Source: Chloroflexota bacterium (lineage in GTDB: Bacteria; Chloroflexota; UBA6077; CF-72). From it: a stretch of DNA of 13,381 nucleotides. The DNA lies in NCBI GenBank assembly GCA_019247135.1, contig JAFAPL010000741.1, positions 1 through 13,381 of the forward strand, written 5' to 3'. A program made the translations under genes and the position numbers. Within the stretch, counting starts at the first letter, position 1. The number at the start of each line of letters is the position of its first letter. The notes under the pieces were generated by a model. It was not told the origin of the DNA and did no database searches. It was given only the letters and a program-made list of their open reading frames with translations. Positions 13,381 through 13,381 of the stretch are shown one piece after another.

Positions 13381-13381
13381 C

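Noticed and set aside
1..13381. CRISPR array, tRNA/rRNA genes, insertion sequences, phage or toxin-antitoxin genes
   Set aside because: No regularly spaced repeats, no tRNA-like cloverleaf, no transposase or integrase motifs, and all sizeable gaps are accounted for.

Overview
GC-rich bacterial chromosomal DNA, densely packed, with many GTG starts and few obvious Shine-Dalgarno sites. The block HD-phosphodiesterase (pgpH) - ybeY - dgkA is the order seen in Firmicutes and in several other lineages. Combined with GlcD/GlcF, CaiB and crotonase genes in GC-rich sequence, it would suit a Chloroflexota-like or other GC-rich non-model bacterium. No rRNA or marker gene settles the taxonomy, so this is a weak inference. 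I see no tRNA, rRNA, CRISPR array, transposase, integrase or phage gene; this looks like core and metabolic chromosome rather than a mobile island.

Layout. 1-215: no supported gene; a short hairpin and a 13-base near-direct repeat lie upstream of the first gene. 216-5552 (+): a tightly coupled run of five genes: glcF-like iron-sulfur subunit, glcD-like FAD subunit, a crotonase-family protein, a CaiB-type CoA-transferase, and a left-handed beta-helix gamma-carbonic-anhydrase-like protein. Four of its genes or junctions touch or overlap (ATGA, GTGA, ATGA). 5530-6018 (-): a second gamma-carbonic-anhydrase-like protein whose 3' end overlaps the first by 23 bp, tail to tail. 6060-8039 (+): acetyl-CoA synthetase. 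8040-8405 (-): LapA-domain membrane protein abutting acs with no spacer. 8406-8839: a structured intergenic region with a dispersed-type repeat, several inverted repeats and a TATAAT box. 8840-11844 (+): pgpH, ybeY, dgkA (c-di-AMP turnover, rRNA/RNA processing, lipid phosphorylation). 11853-13381 (-): fabH and the C-terminal part of fabF (fatty-acid synthesis), running off the right edge.

How the genes may work together. The left half handles 2-hydroxyacid oxidation and acyl-CoA chemistry. GlcD/GlcF would oxidise glycolate or a similar 2-hydroxyacid; the CoA-transferase and crotonase activate and transform an acyl group; Acs activates acetate. Crotonase + CaiB + gamma-CA-like protein repeats the gene content of the enteric carnitine operon (CaiD, CaiB, CaiE).

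Most notable observation. The two neighbouring gamma-CA-like proteins have lost complementary halves of the classical zinc site. The first keeps only the His equivalent to Cam His117; the second keeps the equivalents of His81 and His122 but has Asp where His117 should be. In the founding enzyme the metal sits between subunits, with His81 and His122 from one subunit and His117 from its neighbour, so a mixed trimer could rebuild one complete site. The crotonase has also lost both classical catalytic glutamates.
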